NCBI GenBank assembly: GCA_016793585.1
Contig: JAEUJR010000762.1
Coordinates: 1 to 9,094, forward strand
DNA length: 9,094 nucleotides
Reading direction: 5' to 3'
Source: Archangium sp.
GTDB lineage: Bacteria > Myxococcota > Myxococcia > Myxococcales > Myxococcaceae
The notes under the pieces are model-generated. The model did not search any database, was not told the origin of the DNA, and saw only the letters and a program-made list of their open reading frames with translations. Shown piece by piece: positions 6,557 through 9,094 of this stretch. A program made the position numbers and the translations under genes. Position 1 is the stretch's first letter. Every line of letters starts with the position of its first letter.

Positions 6557-7428
6557 TCACTGCGCAGCGAGTGACGGCCACGGAGCGCTCAGCAGTGTCG
6601 CGACCTGATCGACGAAGCCGGCATCACCTGGCGATCGGTCGATGAACTCCGACGTGGCCTCGGTCGCCGCCTCGATGGCGAGCTGCGCGTGCTGGTAGCG
6701 CTGACGCACCGAGGCTCCGTGAACGAGCACGGTGTGCTCGGACTCACGCTCGAGAAACGGCAGGTCGGGCAGCTCGAACTGGGCACCCTTCACGTGCATT
6801 CGGAGCGGGCCGTCGGGCAGGGCGCTCGCGGGAGCTGCGGGCGCGAGGGCGGCTCGCAGGAGCGCCTCTTCGACCGCGTCGAGCGGCAGCGACGTCGCGC
6901 TCGTGGCCGAGCGCCAGCGCTTGGTGACGACACCACGCGTACCCGGCGGCAGCGACGCGATCAGCGCATCGTCTCCTGTCACGAAGAGAAACGGAGTCAT
7001 CGCGGCGTGGCAGAGCCCGAGGAGAAAGTCGGTCTCGGAGAGGAAGCGGCCCTCGCACTCCCAGGCCAGCCCGACGTCGAGCGCGTGCGCGACGAAACCT
7101 GGAACACCGCCACCCGCATGCATGCCGAGCGCTGCCACGGCAGACACACCCGAGAACAGCTGCGCCGCGAAGGCGTCGTCGCGAAAGTCGTAGGTCGCGC
7201 GTGAATCGAGCGTCTCGAGCACCAGGTTCGGCTGGTCGGTGCCGTTGCGATGACTGTCTGAGACGACGAACTCCGTGAAGCCCTGCTTCGCGAGCCCCGC
7301 GATCGCGAGGTTCACTTCGTGCGTCGCGCGAAGGCGGGCGCGGCGCCAGGCGGCCTCGCCACCGATGAGGCAGTCGACGCTGTCAGCGCCATGCACCCCT
7401 TCGAGATCGGTGACGAGGAGCGCGCGCA

Positions 7429-7429
<1 letters not shown>
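6557..7429 (-). CDS. M55-family zinc D-aminopeptidase (DppA-like)
   Basis: 290 residues from the ATG at 7429, close to the roughly 274 of Bacillus subtilis DppA. The family consists of zinc peptidases that release N-terminal D-amino acids from short peptides; DppA acts on D-Ala-D-Ala. The DppA metal ligands appear at matching places: Asp8 and Glu10 in VTDLEG, His60 in SDSH, His104 in GMHA and Glu132 in LSETDF. His115 in FVAH corresponds to the catalytic His115 of DppA. There is no signal peptide, so it should be cytoplasmic, perhaps recycling cell-wall or dietary D-peptides. The start overlaps the ligA stop as TGATG; a GTG three bases upstream (7432) is an equally open alternative. No strong Shine-Dalgarno is visible, so reinitiation after ligA is plausible. 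The peptide substrate is unproven. Confidence 0.9.

Positions 7430-9094
<1,665 letters not shown>

Noticed and set aside
6027..6608. Plus-strand frame beginning with (AVPPAV)n, resembling a proline-rich wall protein
   Set aside because: It is the reverse reading of the TATAGG repeat. The minus strand has the signal peptide, lipobox and downstream domains that make it the coding strand.

Overview
The window looks like chromosomal DNA from a Myxococcota (myxobacterial) bacterium. It is very GC-rich with strongly GC-biased third codon positions. Its exported proteins carry the Asp-Ala-Gly and Gly/Ala/Thr spacer sequences after the lipobox that are typical of myxobacterial lipoproteins. The taxonomic call is inference; no marker gene settles the genus.

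Layout: a plus-strand gene ends at 165 and encodes the C-terminus of an OmpA/Pal-type peptidoglycan-binding protein. Everything else is on the minus strand, transcribed from right to left. The order is ligA (7429-9094, N-terminus outside the window), a DppA-like M55 D-aminopeptidase (6557-7429), and then a 72-base gap holding a perfect FNR-type palindrome. After the gap come two tandem paralogous lipoproteins (3830-6484 and 1535-3808), a predicted beta-sandwich lipoprotein (606-1544), and a small cysteine-rich lipoprotein (169-573) whose stop lies three bases from the stop of the convergent OmpA/Pal gene. Coding density is very high. No stretch over 300 bases lacks a gene, and no RNA gene, insertion sequence or CRISPR array was seen.

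The two large paralogues are the centre of interest. Each joins a PQQ-type glucose/sorbosone dehydrogenase beta-propeller to a C-terminal domain of the SO_2930 diheme cytochrome family with two CxxCH motifs. Each is predicted to be lipid-anchored through a low-complexity linker. They share all twelve non-lipobox cysteines but differ greatly in linker length: the upstream copy contains thirteen in-frame 18-bp repeats.

Tight spacing suggests that the four lipoprotein genes are one operon: a 21-base gap, then a 10-base overlap, then a 32-base gap. The working model is a surface or periplasmic module in which a sugar-like substrate is bound by the beta-sandwich protein, oxidised by the propellers, and its electrons passed within the same polypeptide to hemes. 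A CRP/FNR-family regulator may control it through the palindrome. The substrate, the electron acceptor and the regulator are all unknown.
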